In this document: one piece after another, positions 12,111 through 24,591 of the stretch
How positions within the stretch are numbered: position 1 is the first letter of the stretch
Layout: every line of letters begins with the position of its first letter
DNA from: Plantago major
Taxonomy: Eukaryota; Streptophyta; Magnoliopsida; Lamiales; Plantaginaceae
NCBI GenBank assembly: GCA_026545765.1
Contig: CM048843.1
Location: 20,581,646-20,645,645, forward strand
Direction: 5' to 3'
DNA length: 64,000 nucleotides
The notes under the pieces: generated by a model
Seen by the model: the letters and a program-made list of their open reading frames with translations, nothing else
The model's database searches: none
What the model was told of the DNA's origin: nothing
Translations under genes and position numbers: made by a program

Positions 12111-13605
12111 CTCTTCCTCGGAGCATGTCTGCCATAAGGACCGTCTCTAATGCCAAAGTGGATAGGACAAATCTCCTACCACTGAAAAGCAACTAAGACA
12201 TGTTCACTACCACCAAATGGCTAGGACAAGCTGAAACGAGGTCAACCTCAAAAACTTGATACTAGGAAGTGCTTTCAAAGGTAGGGGTTCGTTTATTTCG
12301 AATCCCGATCTCCAACCTCATTAAATTCTTTTACAATGGAGTACCGGAAAAATGCTCTACATTTTCCGATGAGGGAGCAAGTACTCTAACTTATCCTGAA
12401 ACTATCATCTACCATTCATTCATTCATCCATCCATTCATTCATTCATTCATTCGTCATGCATGCACGCATCATTTATCAATGCATCTTTTACTATAAACG
12501 CGTGCATAAATCGTCAATGATATGTTCCCGATTAACAAGGGGGTTCGATACCAGGAAATTACATAAGCCCGACCGTCTCGGCCCCAAGTTCCGGACCATT
12601 CATCCCCTCGGGTGTTTTGGCTCCATGGCTTGGGCTTCCTTCACCCTCTTGGGTGTCCAGGAACCAGGGTTTAGACCTACACACGCCTTCCTGGTGTAGA
12701 TGGGCTCTATTATGCGGATTACTCATTCTCTCGGACCATGAAAAAACACATGTTGTTTTAGAGATCACAAGCCATTGCCCTTACTGATGGATAAGTTGTC
12801 CAAAGACATCATATGTGAATGTCGACAATTTTCGCGGACATCAAGTCCAAAGCTTCAAGCTACAAAGATAGATAAGAAGATGTTTACATACAAACAAACA
12901 AGCTTCAAGCTATTTCACCCTTTTCCGGTATGAAATGAAAGAGATGGAATTGAAGCCTTGTGCTATATTCTATACATATCCAAACAAACTGATAGCTTCC
13001 GACAAGCAACAACATCACTCTGGAAGAATAAAAAGCTATGCTAGAAGCGAAAGAGTCAACGTAACTCTGGACCGGCAATAACAACCTCAGGCGACAAACT
13101 CGGCGACTATAAGCACCTCATACCGCCAAACTTTGGACTTCAATGGCATAGAGAAGCTCCGAACAGCACCAGCTCTGAGCTCAATAACCCAGAAAGCTCC
13201 GAGCTTGACAAACAAAAGAGCTCCGAATAAAAAGAGCTTGAGCAGAATAGCGGATTCGGAGCAACAATCCAGATTAAGAGACAGGTCGGACTCGAGATTC
13301 AGTCCAGAAAAGACAAGTAAAGAATTTTATTCATATACGAAACATAGTGTACGTAATACTGTCTCGGCAATCTACAAAACTCGGATCTTTATCCGGATCT
13401 ACAGCTACGATACATAAACTGTAGAGAAGGTCTCTAGAGATACGTCATCTTCCGTCGAGACTATTCCTCCGCCAGGAAAGCTTTCTACGGGGCATACCCC
13501 GCCTTGTTCCTTCACCAGATTCCGGAAGTCGAGCCTTGTGACTCCAAGCCACCACCTCGTACCGAGCAGGCTCATTTCAGATCCGGATCCTCCTACGGAT
13601 CAACT
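12111..13605. other. Gene-free body of the inner Tat element with a CATT microsatellite
   Basis: This stretch matches 7720-8160 of the outer element around the word GGTTCGTTTATTTCGAATCC (12286-12305) and through a CATT/CATC microsatellite (12412-12455). No protein is recognised. From about 13130 it becomes rich in GCTCCGA and CGGA words, as in the outer element. Confidence 0.6.
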
Positions 13606-13890
13606 TCAGCGTCCGTTCCCTCTCCTCCTCAGCTCGCCTCCTAGCAACCCCCGGACACAAAGGGGATCCCCTTCTGGATCAAGAACGATTGGGTCATCCA
13701 CCGTGCCTTTGCCGGAATAAATTGGCGGGTGCATGCTTCCACAAGCACAGTTTACCCAATGCCGACAGTCATCATACTTGGGGTCGTCCGGTCTCCCAAG
13801 ATCGACGTTCCCCAAGTCAGGCAGCTCTGCGCTTTCATCCAAGTGAGCTTGCCTAGCTCGGCTTGTAGTCTCCCGAGCAATTCTGGACAT
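13606..13890 (-). CDS. Small antisense ORF of the inner Tat element, unknown function
   Basis: A 94-residue minus-strand frame begins MSRIARETTSRARQAHLDES and includes a cysteine- and histidine-bearing stretch (YDDCRHWVNCACGSMHPP) followed by an acidic tail. About 100 bases upstream on the minus strand is a good TATA box, CTATAAATAAGG (near 13990-14002), so it may have its own promoter. I do not recognise the protein. Its place, antisense between the repeat region and the larger antisense gene, suggests a Tat accessory ORF. It may continue past its visible end through splicing. Confidence 0.35.
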   Translation of the reverse strand: MSRIARETTSRARQAHLDESAELPDLGNVDLGRPDDPKYDDCRHWVNCACGSMHPPIYSGKGTVDDPIVLDPEGDPLCVRGLLGGELRRRGNGR

Positions 13891-14083
13891 TCTGCAGGAG
13901 TCCGACTTTCTTGGAAAATAAACTTCCGAAAAAGGAAAGGCTGAAGAGTAGAGAGGTAAAGCAGTAAGAAAGGAAGAATTACCGCACCCTTATTTATAGT
14001 CGCGACGGGTCCTTAAGATCTCGACACTTGTCGATCATCCGACGACTGGGGAGATGAAGAGACGTAGTCATAATGACTATTTC

Positions 14084-14169
14084 ACTATCCATGTGGCTGA
14101 GAGCCCTCACAGCCCAGGCACAACGACGCAATTATCAGGGGCGCGCTCTACCACTGAGCTAATAGCCCG
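14084..14169 (-). other. trnI-GAU: Plastid-derived fragment: 5' exon and intron start of trnI-GAU
   Basis: On the minus strand 14168 to 14132 reads GGGCTATTAGCTCAGTGGTA and onward through the GAU anticodon, the first exon of plastid tRNA-Ile. It is followed to 14084 by the first 48 bases of its group II intron (from memory of the conserved plastid sequence). The match stops abruptly at both sides. This is organelle DNA inserted into the nucleus (NUPT), here inside an LTR element. It cannot make a tRNA because the second exon is absent. Confidence 0.9.
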
Positions 14170-14477
14170 GAACACCTTCCTCCTTCTGGAAGAATCACGC
14201 ATCCCGAAGAGCGGACGGTCCGAGGATCAGAAAGACGATAGCTTGATTTCTACATCAGACGCCATCTACAGTGATCCGTGCTCTTAAGAGATGTGTAAGT
14301 TATGAACGACAGATAAGGAGAGCAAGTAATTGTTCGGAAGCATAGGAGGTTCAACTCCTCGTATAAAATACGAAACATTATTATAGTATGTAGCGACATT
14401 CCGAGTTATCAAAAGATGCAAATCCAACAGAAAAAGTCAGCAAATACAGAATTTCAACGGGGCATACCCCGGACTTC

Positions 14478-17316
14478 TCACTGAGGCCCAGCTTGGCTCG
14501 GACCAGCTTCACCAGTTTGAGGCGGATCGACAGGGGGCATGTTGGAGGTAGCTTGTGCAGCAAGGGATTCAACAACATTGAACAAATTGAAATCCGCGGG
14601 ATAGCCAACAACCCGGAAAGGCAGGGAGAACCACTTCTTCAGGAAAGCACGGTAATTGTCGAAAGGTACAAAGCATACCTTCCGGAGAGCATCCGGGACC
14701 CATCTCAGGAGGAAGGGCCCGCCATTTCGGATCTCGATCTCACCTTCCTCGATTTGAGTTCGCAAACTTGACGCTGCCAACTGCTATTCATCCGAGACAT
14801 CGCTAACGGGACTTCCACGCCATTAGCATCCGCATAAGGGATTAACCCCTCCGTCTTCCAGTTAAAGTCCGGAGGAAGTAGTCCCTTGGACTGCAGTTGT
14901 TCGATAGTGGACACGAACCCATCCAGGCGGGAAGCATCGGATTTGTCCGCCATCAAGAACTTGAATGAGTCGGACTCCATGAAGTCACGACCAGCATGAA
15001 GACGGGCATATTGGAGGCCTCCAAGCAGTATATCCTTGGAATCCAGAAAAGCCTTCATCGACTTGTCGACAAAGTTCTCCTGCCAGTCGAGGTCCGCCTT
15101 GATTTCTTCCCAGCTGGCCTTCAGCTTATGGAACTTCACTTCTTGCTCCCTCAGCCGCCGCATCTCCAATTGTTTCGCCTTCTCTGCCTCATCCGCGGAA
15201 GTGGCCACAGCCTTGTGGAGATCCTCCTCAATGGTAGCGCGTTCAGCGGCCTTCCATTGCATGGCCCTGACGAAACAGCCGAGCTGCGAGAAGTCCGTAA
15301 GAATATAAGTTGCACTTTTATCATACTAAGAACAAACCAAGGAGAGCATCCAAAGATTACTTACCCGTTGGTATAGCCTATCCAACCCTCCGACCCGCTC
15401 AACCTCAGGGAGCCCGCAAGCCAGCTCGTACTCCTTGTCAAGAGCACTTTGGTCAACAGGAAGAACAGCGGACAATTGCTGTCTCTTTGCTGCGGGAGGA
15501 GCCTCCGAAGTTGCTCCTCTCTTGCGCCCCGAGGTAATGGCGTCCCGCATCAACACCTCCCGTTGTGGTGCAGCAGCAGCGGAGGCGTGGGACTTCGAAG
15601 CAGTGGCGCTCCGAGTGAGGGGGGCTTTACCCTTCGGCACCGCCAAGCACGAGAATCCTCTCCGGCCTTGTTCCGCTTTTCTTCCTCCGCAGCAAAAACC
15701 GCGGCATTCTTCGGATCTGGCATGGGAAGACCCGCGGAAGTGTTACTGATCTTGGTCCTTTGACCAGCGGCTACCTCCAGAGCTTGCTGCTCTCTCTGCA
15801 ACTTCTTCTTCTCGCGGAGTGTCGACATGATATAGTCGAACCAATAAGCTACACAATAAACCAGAGGCGTTAGATACAGACGGGTTAAAGAAGAATTATC
15901 ACAATTGCGGAAATACGTAATCAAAATAGAATATATTGAAGAAGAATGAACGCCAAGTTTCAAGTCAACGAGTCCTTACTAAAGTCCGTCTTCCCTCCTA
16001 CGTCTACTGCACCTGTTAGTCCGCAAAGGTAGGGAAGTGGCTGACAGATTAATCCGTGAAACGGATAAGTAGGTGGGTCATGCTTTTTGTGGATTGCCGC
16101 CACCCACGGAGCCACGTTCTTCGGAAGGGGATGCCAATCCGGGATACTCTCTCTAAGGAATTTTGTGGGTAGCCCCCATTGTTCCCTCTGTCTCTCGGAC
16201 ATCCCTGGCTTCAAAGCCATCCGGACAAAGACGTACCTATCCCACCACTTCGATCCCAGCGACGAAATGGAGTCCGAGATAAAGTTGTAAGGTTTCCTAT
16301 TCATGAAAGTATAGAATAGTGGATTCCCCGGACTGAACGAGACATGGAAGAGCTGCCTGAAGTTCTCAAAATTCACCGGCTGCCCTTTCTTCTTGCAAAA
16401 AACTACTAAGCAAATAAGGTTACCCAGGGACTTGGGGATAACCTGACTCGGACCTATACCAATATGGTTCAAGATGTTTTTCAGCTCTGTGGCAATGGGG
16501 ATCTTCCATCCGCAGGAGAAGGCCACCTCATGCACGCACATATATCCAGCAGGAGGGTTATAGAATGCATGCCCGGGTTCAGGGATCATTATTTCTACGG
16601 AGTTAGGGATCTCCCATTTTCGCCTCCATTCCGGAATCTCCTCAGGTTTGACCCTCGATGGACAGGTAGGAAGAAGCCCGTCCGCGTTTAGCTCTCTGAA
16701 CTCATCTGCTATCACTACTGCGGATGCGGGACGAGGAAATTTGATCCTTGCCGCCTTGGCACCACGACCCTCAATTAATGGAAGACCGGACTGAACGGGC
16801 GCAGCAGGGTGTAGTGCAATCCGCTGGCTGGATCGTCTAGAGGGACGAGTGATAGGAGATCCTTCTCCTTCTTCCTCCTCGCCCTCATCTTCCTCTTCCT
16901 CACCATCTTCTTCGTCCTCGAGGACACCTTCGGGTCTCCCGGATGTGCCTGGGTTGGACAGCACGGTCCTCCACCCCAGCCTCGAACATCTCGACTTCAT
17001 CAGCCTCCCGACCGCTGTCGCCTTCCCGCTCCGCACGCAGTTCGCTCGGATCCCAGGATGTCCCGATGCCACCTATGGTCCAAGATTGGACTAACGACCT
17101 AGTCCTAGTAAGGTCACCCCTGTCCGCTGAAACGCCGACCTGCGCTTCTGCCGCACCGCGAACTCCATGCCCAGCATCGGAATCTCTGGACGACTCGAGC
17201 TCCACAAGTACAAAATCTCTCGTGGATAAGGTCAGATCCGCGGACCCGGTCCCTAAATCTACTGCGTCATTGTAACCTGGGGCCTCGAGTTGGTTCTGAC
17301 TATCGCTCCCGGACAT
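14478..17316 (-). pseudogene. Large antisense gene region of the inner Tat element (putative gypsy-type transposon protein)
   Basis: Minus-strand reading frames tile this region in the style of exons. The first begins MSGSDSQNQLEAPGYNDAVD (17316). The longest, 15960-17072, has an acidic EEDEGEEEEGEG stretch and then a conserved globular part with WRRKWEIPNSVEI, GYMCVHEVAFSCGW and KWWDRYVFVR. This resembles the plant putative gypsy-type transposon family (Transposase_28 type) as I remember it. Downstream pieces are charged and coiled-coil-like. One gap (15284-15364) has a GTAAGT donor and a CAG acceptor on the minus strand, which fits the splicing known for antisense ORFs of Tat elements. The function is unknown. 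Confidence 0.6.
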
Positions 17317-18219
17317 CCTAGGGCAGAAGGAAACAAGTCAGGAATGATGGTGTTGATTGTCCGAGAGTTCGTTTAGTCGGCATACACATGAGATGCTTCA
17401 ACAAGATACTAGCAATAAATTGGCATGCGATAGTACGGAAGAGAAATTGTTTCAACTAGGAGCGTTGCTAAAGCCTATCACACGCAATATCAGCAAGAAT
17501 AGACTCGACAATTTCATATCCAAGTAAGGCAAAAACATATGAGCACGAAATAAGCATATCGGGAAAAGAAGACAACTCAGCAAAAATGAAGATGTACGTA
17601 CTTGATAAAGTTGATTTGATAAGTCTGGACGGATGACTAAGCCTTGCTGCTTCTCCGAGGGCAATTCGGGGATAGCCAAGAGTCACATCGCTTGGATTTG
17701 AATCCCAGCCATTGGTCCTCTCCAATCCAAGGGTTGTGCCGCTTCGCGAGTGGATGGCTGTCAGTACGTCGCATTTAATGCTTGACAGACGCGTCACATC
17801 AATCGGACTTGGAACCCCAACCGTTGATGTCGTCCTGATCCAACGGTCACGTCCCTTGACTCGGGATCTTTCCCCCGTGGGCCGAACGGACAACCTATTG
17901 GGCCTCTTGGGCTTACGGGAGGACCAATTCAACAATCGGTCCAACAGACGACTTAGGAGCTACGTCAGATCCTAGCATACTCGGACACATATATCTCGGA
18001 TCTGATACCTTTTCCCTCACGGTCCAGTTATGTGATAACTTCGGTGTAGGCGGAAAAAGAGAAAGATATATTGAATCCTCGAGGACACGGACGACGGATC
18101 CCGACAGAAAGGACTTTTTCCTGTTTCTTTTAACTAACGATTCGGACAAGCTCCACAGACACGACTGATCCCTCATAGTTACAAACTATCTTCTCGAGAT
18201 ACTTGGGCCTGGGGACATA
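17317..18219. other. Upstream region of the Tat antisense gene and pre-LTR segment
   Basis: No protein is recognised. The segment lies between the start of the large antisense gene and the 3' LTR and should hold its promoter. The last bases, GGGCCTGGGGACATA, form the polypurine-like tract next to the LTR. Confidence 0.5.
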
Positions 18220-19083
18220 TGTTGATACGGAAATGTGTCCAATCCGTTAAGGGCGCCATAGAGCGTGTCCTAAAGCGCATCACGGCTTAACTAGCCAATT
18301 CAGTACTGGTCCGACCTCACATGGTCCGACCAAAAGTGAATCGACCAGTACGCTGAAGTCACTACATCTCCACAGCTAGTCCGAGCTGGCTAAGGAAAGG
18401 ACTTCCAAACCTGACCATGTTAGTACAGAGATGCCTAACAGACCGTACGAGAGAATCTCGGACGCCACCATTACATTAAGACCAAATGTATATAACAGAA
18501 CCACTGAGATACTTCCGTGAGACTCTTGGCTCGGACATCCAGAGTTACCCAAGGGCAGATCAACCAAGCAGACAGATCTGTCCGAGGGACTAACACGGAC
18601 CCAACAGGCGGAACAGTACTCTCGGAGGGAAAAGGTCCAAACTACCCTCCCAAGCCCACTTTGCGGTATTGGACTACTGTTCATTATTGGGCCATGGGCC
18701 AAATGGAGCATTGGTGTCCAAATCTGAATCATACACTTGGCATCATCTTATGAACCACTTCATAAGTACATGATAACTATAAATATAGCACAAGGTCCAA
18801 GACCTTAAGGGGAGCAAGATCAAGGCAATTATTCCTAAGTCTCTTGGAACATAATACCTTTCCCATTACTATTGCATTGAGAGCTATCATCTCTCCTTTG
18901 AGTAAAGCCTCCTTCCGGATTGACCTTGGCAATCCGGGTAACCCATTCTAACCCCCCCCCCCACTTAGTCCTTTCAGGTGCTCTTTCTCGGACAAGCCTT
19001 TTCTCGGACATCAAGTTGGAGGTGGAGCTTAGATTAGGTTACTTGCAGTAGTAGTGTTGGTGTTCGAGGTTTACCCCTCAACA
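18220..19083 (+). repeat. 3' LTR of the inner Tat element
   Basis: It starts TGTTGATACGG after a purine-rich GGGCCTGGGGACATA tract and ends CCTCAACA, followed by the GAGGG target duplication at 19084-19088. A run of C at about 18953-18961 is length-variable relative to the partner LTR. Confidence 0.9.
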
Positions 19084-19525
19084 GAGGGCAAGAAGGAAAA
19101 GAAAAACAAGCTTGCAATGGGCCTACGGAAGAGGCACGAACAAGTCAACCAAAGCCCAAGCCACATTGATAGCAACTCTAAAAAACTCTTATTTCTAAAA
19201 TTGGAGTGAAGTGTGGCAAATGGAAAAAATTATAACATATTTTTTGAAAGTCCGGATCCGACATCCGAGTGACAAACTCTACACGGAAAAATTTAGCCGG
19301 CATGGCACCTCGGATCCGCACATCCAGCGATAAAATTTACCCTGATCCTAAGCCTCCACGTTTAACCCTTATCTCGCTTATAAATAGAGATAGGGGAAAG
19401 ACAAGAGAGGACACAGATAAGGAAAATTTTCAAAGCTCACAAGATCGATCGCACAAAGAAGCTCCCCGGACACTATAGTTCCTCAACTATCTTCTACAAA
19501 GATACTTGGAAACTAGGGGGACATA
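19084..19525. other. Outer Tat element, segment before its 3' LTR
   Basis: The segment is continuous with 10448 across the nested insertion. It holds a TATA-like CTTATAAATAGAG (19378-19390) on the plus strand and a purine tract AAACTAGGGGGACATA next to the LTR. No coding region is seen. Confidence 0.6.
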
Positions 19526-19645
19526 TGTTGATACAGAAATATGTCCAAGGCGTCCTAAGCTCCCCGGACACTATAGTTCCTCAACTATCTTCTACAAAGA
19601 TACTTGGAAACTAGGGGGACATATGTTGATACAGAAATATGTCCA
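19428..19645 (+). repeat. 98-bp tandem duplication across the purine tract and LTR start
   Basis: The block running from GCTCCCCGGACACTATAG through the purine tract to GATACAGAAATATGTCC occurs twice, offset by 98 bases (LTR starts at 19526 and 19624). Each copy holds a complete purine tract and LTR start. Confidence 0.9.
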
Positions 19646-20594
19646 TGACGTCCTAACCGCTCTGTCACGGACTACAGTCCTAAGCGGGACGTCCTAACCG
19701 CTCTATTGGACTACAGTCCTAAGCGGGACGTCCTAACCGCTCTATCGGACTACTGTCCTAAGCGGGACGTCCAAACCGCTCTGTCACGGACTACAGTCCT
19801 AAACAGGATGTCCTAACTGCTCTATGGGACTACAGTCCTAAGCGGGACGTCCTAACCGCTCTATCGGACTACAGTCCTAACCTAACCGCTCTGTCACGGA
19901 CTACAGTCCTAAGCATGACGTCCTAATCGCTCTATCGGACTACAGTCCTAAGCGGGACGTCCTAACCGCTCTGTCACGGACTACAGTCCTAAGCGTGACG
20001 TCCTAACCGCTCTATCAGACTACAGTCCTAAGCGTGACGTCCTAACCGCTCTATCAGACTACAGTCCTAAGCGGGACGTCCTAACCGCTCTGTCACGGAC
20101 TACAGTCCTAAGCAGGACATCCTAACCCTACCAACCTATTGGGCCATAGGCTTATCAAGACATTGGGCCATGGGCCTAATAGAGCATTGTTGGTGTAATC
20201 TGAGCCTTACACTTGGCGGGATCTTGTGAGTCCTCCCTTTCTCAAGGAAAACCTATAAATATGGACATATCCTCATAATGCAAAGTAAGTCAAGCCTTCT
20301 TCCCAGATTTTTACCTTCCCGACTATTATACAGAGTAGATCTTCAGTCTCTCTTGAGTAAAGTCTCAGACCGGTTTGACACTTAGCAAACCGGGTCTTTG
20401 GTCCTAACCCCCCTCTCCAAGCTACGTGTGCAGGTCCTTACGCATCGCCTCTTATCAGTACGACGGTTCTTACGGGCTCTTACTCTTTGGTTCTAACAAG
20501 AAAGGTGGTTCTTACTCAAAGATGGTCTAGGTACTTAGCGTGAAGGAAAGCAAGGGAAATTCATTTAAGTGTTCGAGGGATTATACCCTCAACA
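19526..20594 (+). repeat. 3' LTR of the outer Tat element
   Basis: It begins TGTTGATACAG, close to the inner element's TGTTGATACGG, and ends CCTCAACA at 20594, like the inner LTR. Its first part is a tandem array (19645-20125). The partner LTR is outside the window. A 98-bp duplication makes a second LTR start at 19624. Confidence 0.75.
19645..20125 (+). repeat. Tandem array in the outer Tat LTR
   Basis: About a dozen units of the type GACGTCCTAACCGCTCTATC followed by GGACTACAGTCCTAAGCG, around 39-43 bases each, run in tandem. Each unit contains the palindrome GGACTACAGTCC or close variants. The array is in the U3-like part of the LTR. Confidence 0.9.
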
Positions 20595-20639
20595 AGAAGA
20601 GCAAATGATACTGTTGAAGTCTTCTAAAACTACCCAGCT

Positions 20640-20985
20640 TACCCTAGTCATATCGCCAACCTGACTAATTCAGTCCAAAGTCTCCTCCTACATTCTAAAG
20701 AATTATCACCATACACATATGTAACATAAAATCTGAATGTAGCAGCAACATTAATGACTAAACCATGGATGGATTGATCAGTGCATGCTATACTTTGAAA
20801 TTGAACCTGTGAATAATCGCATCCCACCCAAATTATGCCATTAGTTGCCTCCAAATAATTATCAGAATACCTCCAGTTGGGTCCAAACCTCTGCCTAATA
20901 CTAGTAGTCTTCCCAACTTTCACTCTAGTTTCCAATAACCCAACTAAGACTACTCACTGTGCATGAACAAAAAATGGCTTGGTCG
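20640..20985 (-). pseudogene. LINE (L1-type) ORF2 endonuclease fragment
   Basis: The minus-strand frame includes ETRVKVGKTTSIRQRFGPNW, then NGIIWVGCD and FYVTYVYGDNSLECRRRLW. This order (ETRV, then a W.....G.IW block, then TFVYG) is that of the apurinic endonuclease at the N-terminus of plant L1 ORF2. Only about 110 residues remain and no RT is attached. It is truncated on both sides, next to the outer Tat LTR end at 20594, which suggests the Tat element inserted near or in it. Confidence 0.8.
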
Positions 20986-21480
20986 TGCCGCGACGTCTTC
21001 CGCGACCAAATACTGCCCGTTGTGGTAGTGGTCGGGTTGGTCACGGGAATTTTTTTAAAATTTTTTTTTAATTACTTGTAATAATTTTTTTTATTACTTA
21101 TGATCCCTAAGAAATTTAAAAACTCAAGACTATTTCCAAGACTTATATCCTCTTACGTTCCAACTAGATAGAATCATTAATAAGAGGGCAAGAGAAGGGC
21201 CAGGATCACCTTGAGGAACTCAAACTCACCAAATCTCAAACTTGTGAACCATAGTCTAAGATACCAAACTGGTTGCTCATTCTTAGTAACAACATGCTTT
21301 AAGTATATACATTTGTAAATAAAAAATAAAAGATAAAGTTATAAAAAAAATAATGCAGTAACACGCGCAGAGTGACGAGTTCTAGTTGCAGTATAATTCC
21401 TTAAAAAATTTCTAATGGACGTGTTACAAAAGAGGCCATCAAATATTTTTAACGGGTAGTTTTAAGAAAACAAAGATTGG
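20986..21480. other. Intergenic AT-rich stretch
   Basis: No gene is visible. It starts with a GC-rich segment containing GGTCGTGCCGCGACG, which may be a scrap of a TIR element, and becomes AT-rich toward the RPS6 promoter. Confidence 0.5.
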
Positions 21481-21643
21481 GCTGAAATATAAGCCCAGTA
21501 AAGGCCTGCCCAATAATAAATCATAGCCCATAAAAAACCCTACCGATACTTATAAGCGTCTAACCTAGCTTTGTTCCGCTACTCCTTTCCATACCGATAG
21601 ACGGCGATTAGCAGGTGTTTGGTGGCTTATTCTCATCTCCAAG
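21481..21643 (+). promoter_or_regulatory. RPS6 promoter and 5' leader: TGGGCY motifs, telo-box, pyrimidine-rich start
   Basis: Inverted and direct TGGGCT/AGCCCA motifs (near 21478, 21492, 21508 and 21525) are followed by a telo-box AAACCCTA at 21535-21542. A pyrimidine-rich stretch about 60-70 bases before the ATG could be the transcription start. Site II (TGGGCY) plus telo-box is the standard arrangement of plant ribosomal-protein and growth genes. Confidence 0.8.
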
Positions 21644-23682
<2,039 letters not shown>

Positions 23683-24194
23683 GTGTTACAACAGGGAGTG
23701 TGTCTTCTTCCTTCTAGTGTGTGCTCGACACCATTTTTTGTTTTCCTAATGTCATCAATACATTTTCTTTTCTGAGAAGTTCTGTTAAGGATTTTAATGG
23801 TTTGTGCAATTGCTAGCTTTTCTAGCTCTCTGTCTGTTGGAGGATTATAATATGAACTTCTGTACTTGGTATTCCTAGGTGGTTTACTGTTTTGGTTTAA
23901 GATTAATACTCCTATGCAGTTTTTCCTTATATTTGTCGTGTAATATTTTCACCATGTCTTCTATTCGCACGTGTACTGGGTATCTGTGAAGGCTGAACTC
24001 AGAATATCTTTCCAGGTATCATAGGTAAGATCTTGAATCAACCTATAGATTAATCACCTGGAATGAAGATACCACTAGAACTGTAAAATTGGTGTTTCGT
24101 AAAATATATAAATAATAACTTGATTTCATTGGAATCATACGTTATATTCTGAGTTAATTAGCTGTTTTTGCAATGGAGCGACTGTTAATTGATA
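23683..24194. other. RPS6 3' flank
   Basis: This holds the 3' UTR and downstream intergenic sequence. TTTTGTTTTCC and AATACATTTTC near 23740-23770 may be near- and far-upstream polyadenylation elements. No other gene is seen. Confidence 0.5.
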
Positions 24195-24591
24195 CTCCTT
24201 TTCAAGTAAATTTTTTCATTTTATTATTTTGTGGTTAATTGTGTTTGACTTTGACCATAGATTACTCTTAAACAATAATACTCCATTTCAGAAAAAATGT
24301 TACATTTGATTTAATAATCATTTGTCTTGAGTTTAATAATTACTCATAAACGATAATAAGAATAATTTAATAAAATTATATAATAAAAATTTAATTACTA
24401 AATTTTTATTATATAATTTTAATAGTTATTTATTAATATCGTTTAAGAAGAAATTAATCACAAACGATTAATAAATAATAAAATGTAACTTTTTCCAAAT
24501 AGATAAATAGTAAATAATTTAATAAAATTATATAATTAAAATTTAAGACGGTGAAAGTCAAAATGGAAAGATTTCTTTGGAATAAATGGAG
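24195..24591. mobile_element. Nested Stowaway-like MITEs
   Basis: The outer ends are TA-CTCCTTTTCAAG and GGAATAAATGGAG-TA, a degenerate Stowaway TIR with TA target bases. A second element with ends CTCCATTTCAGAAAAAATG and its inverted relative lies inside, about 24281-24504. The centre is a long AT-rich palindrome around 24390. The inner sequence TTGACTTTGACCATAGATTACTCTTAAAC is shared with the MITEs at 26829 and 60454. Confidence 0.8.

Larger units (their letters stand above)
10449..19083 (+). mobile_element. Inner Tat-type Ty3/gypsy element, both LTRs present
   Basis: An 8.6 kb element is bounded by two similar LTRs (10449-11290 and 18220-19083) and flanked on both sides by the 5-bp duplication GAGGG. 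A TGGCGCC primer-binding site follows the left LTR and a purine tract precedes the right one. Between them lie a short gag-like start, 24-bp repeats, and two antisense gene-like regions. No RT, integrase or RNase H can be seen, so it is non-autonomous. Tat elements of plants are known to carry extra antisense ORFs, which supports the family call. It looks structurally complete at its ends. Confidence 0.85.
6769..20594 (+). mobile_element. Outer Tat-type Ty3/gypsy element, 3' part, with nested insertion
   Basis: Two segments, 6769-10448 and 19084-20594, join across a nested relative: the 5-bp word GAGGG ends the first and starts the second. The left segment carries 24-bp tandem repeats and a CATT-rich stretch that match the inner element at 11640-12560 at family level. 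The right segment ends in an LTR (19526-20594). No RT, integrase or RNase H is visible, so this copy is non-autonomous or heavily decayed. Its 5' LTR would lie beyond the Sirevirus at the window's left. It is an old fossil. Confidence 0.75.

Noticed and set aside
14084-14169. Functional nuclear tRNA-Ile gene
   Set aside because: Only exon 1 and part of a group II intron are present, so no tRNA can be made.
19645-20125. Possible CRISPR-like array
   Set aside because: The units are contiguous and differ along their whole length, with no constant repeat plus unique spacer. It lies in an LTR of a plant retroelement.
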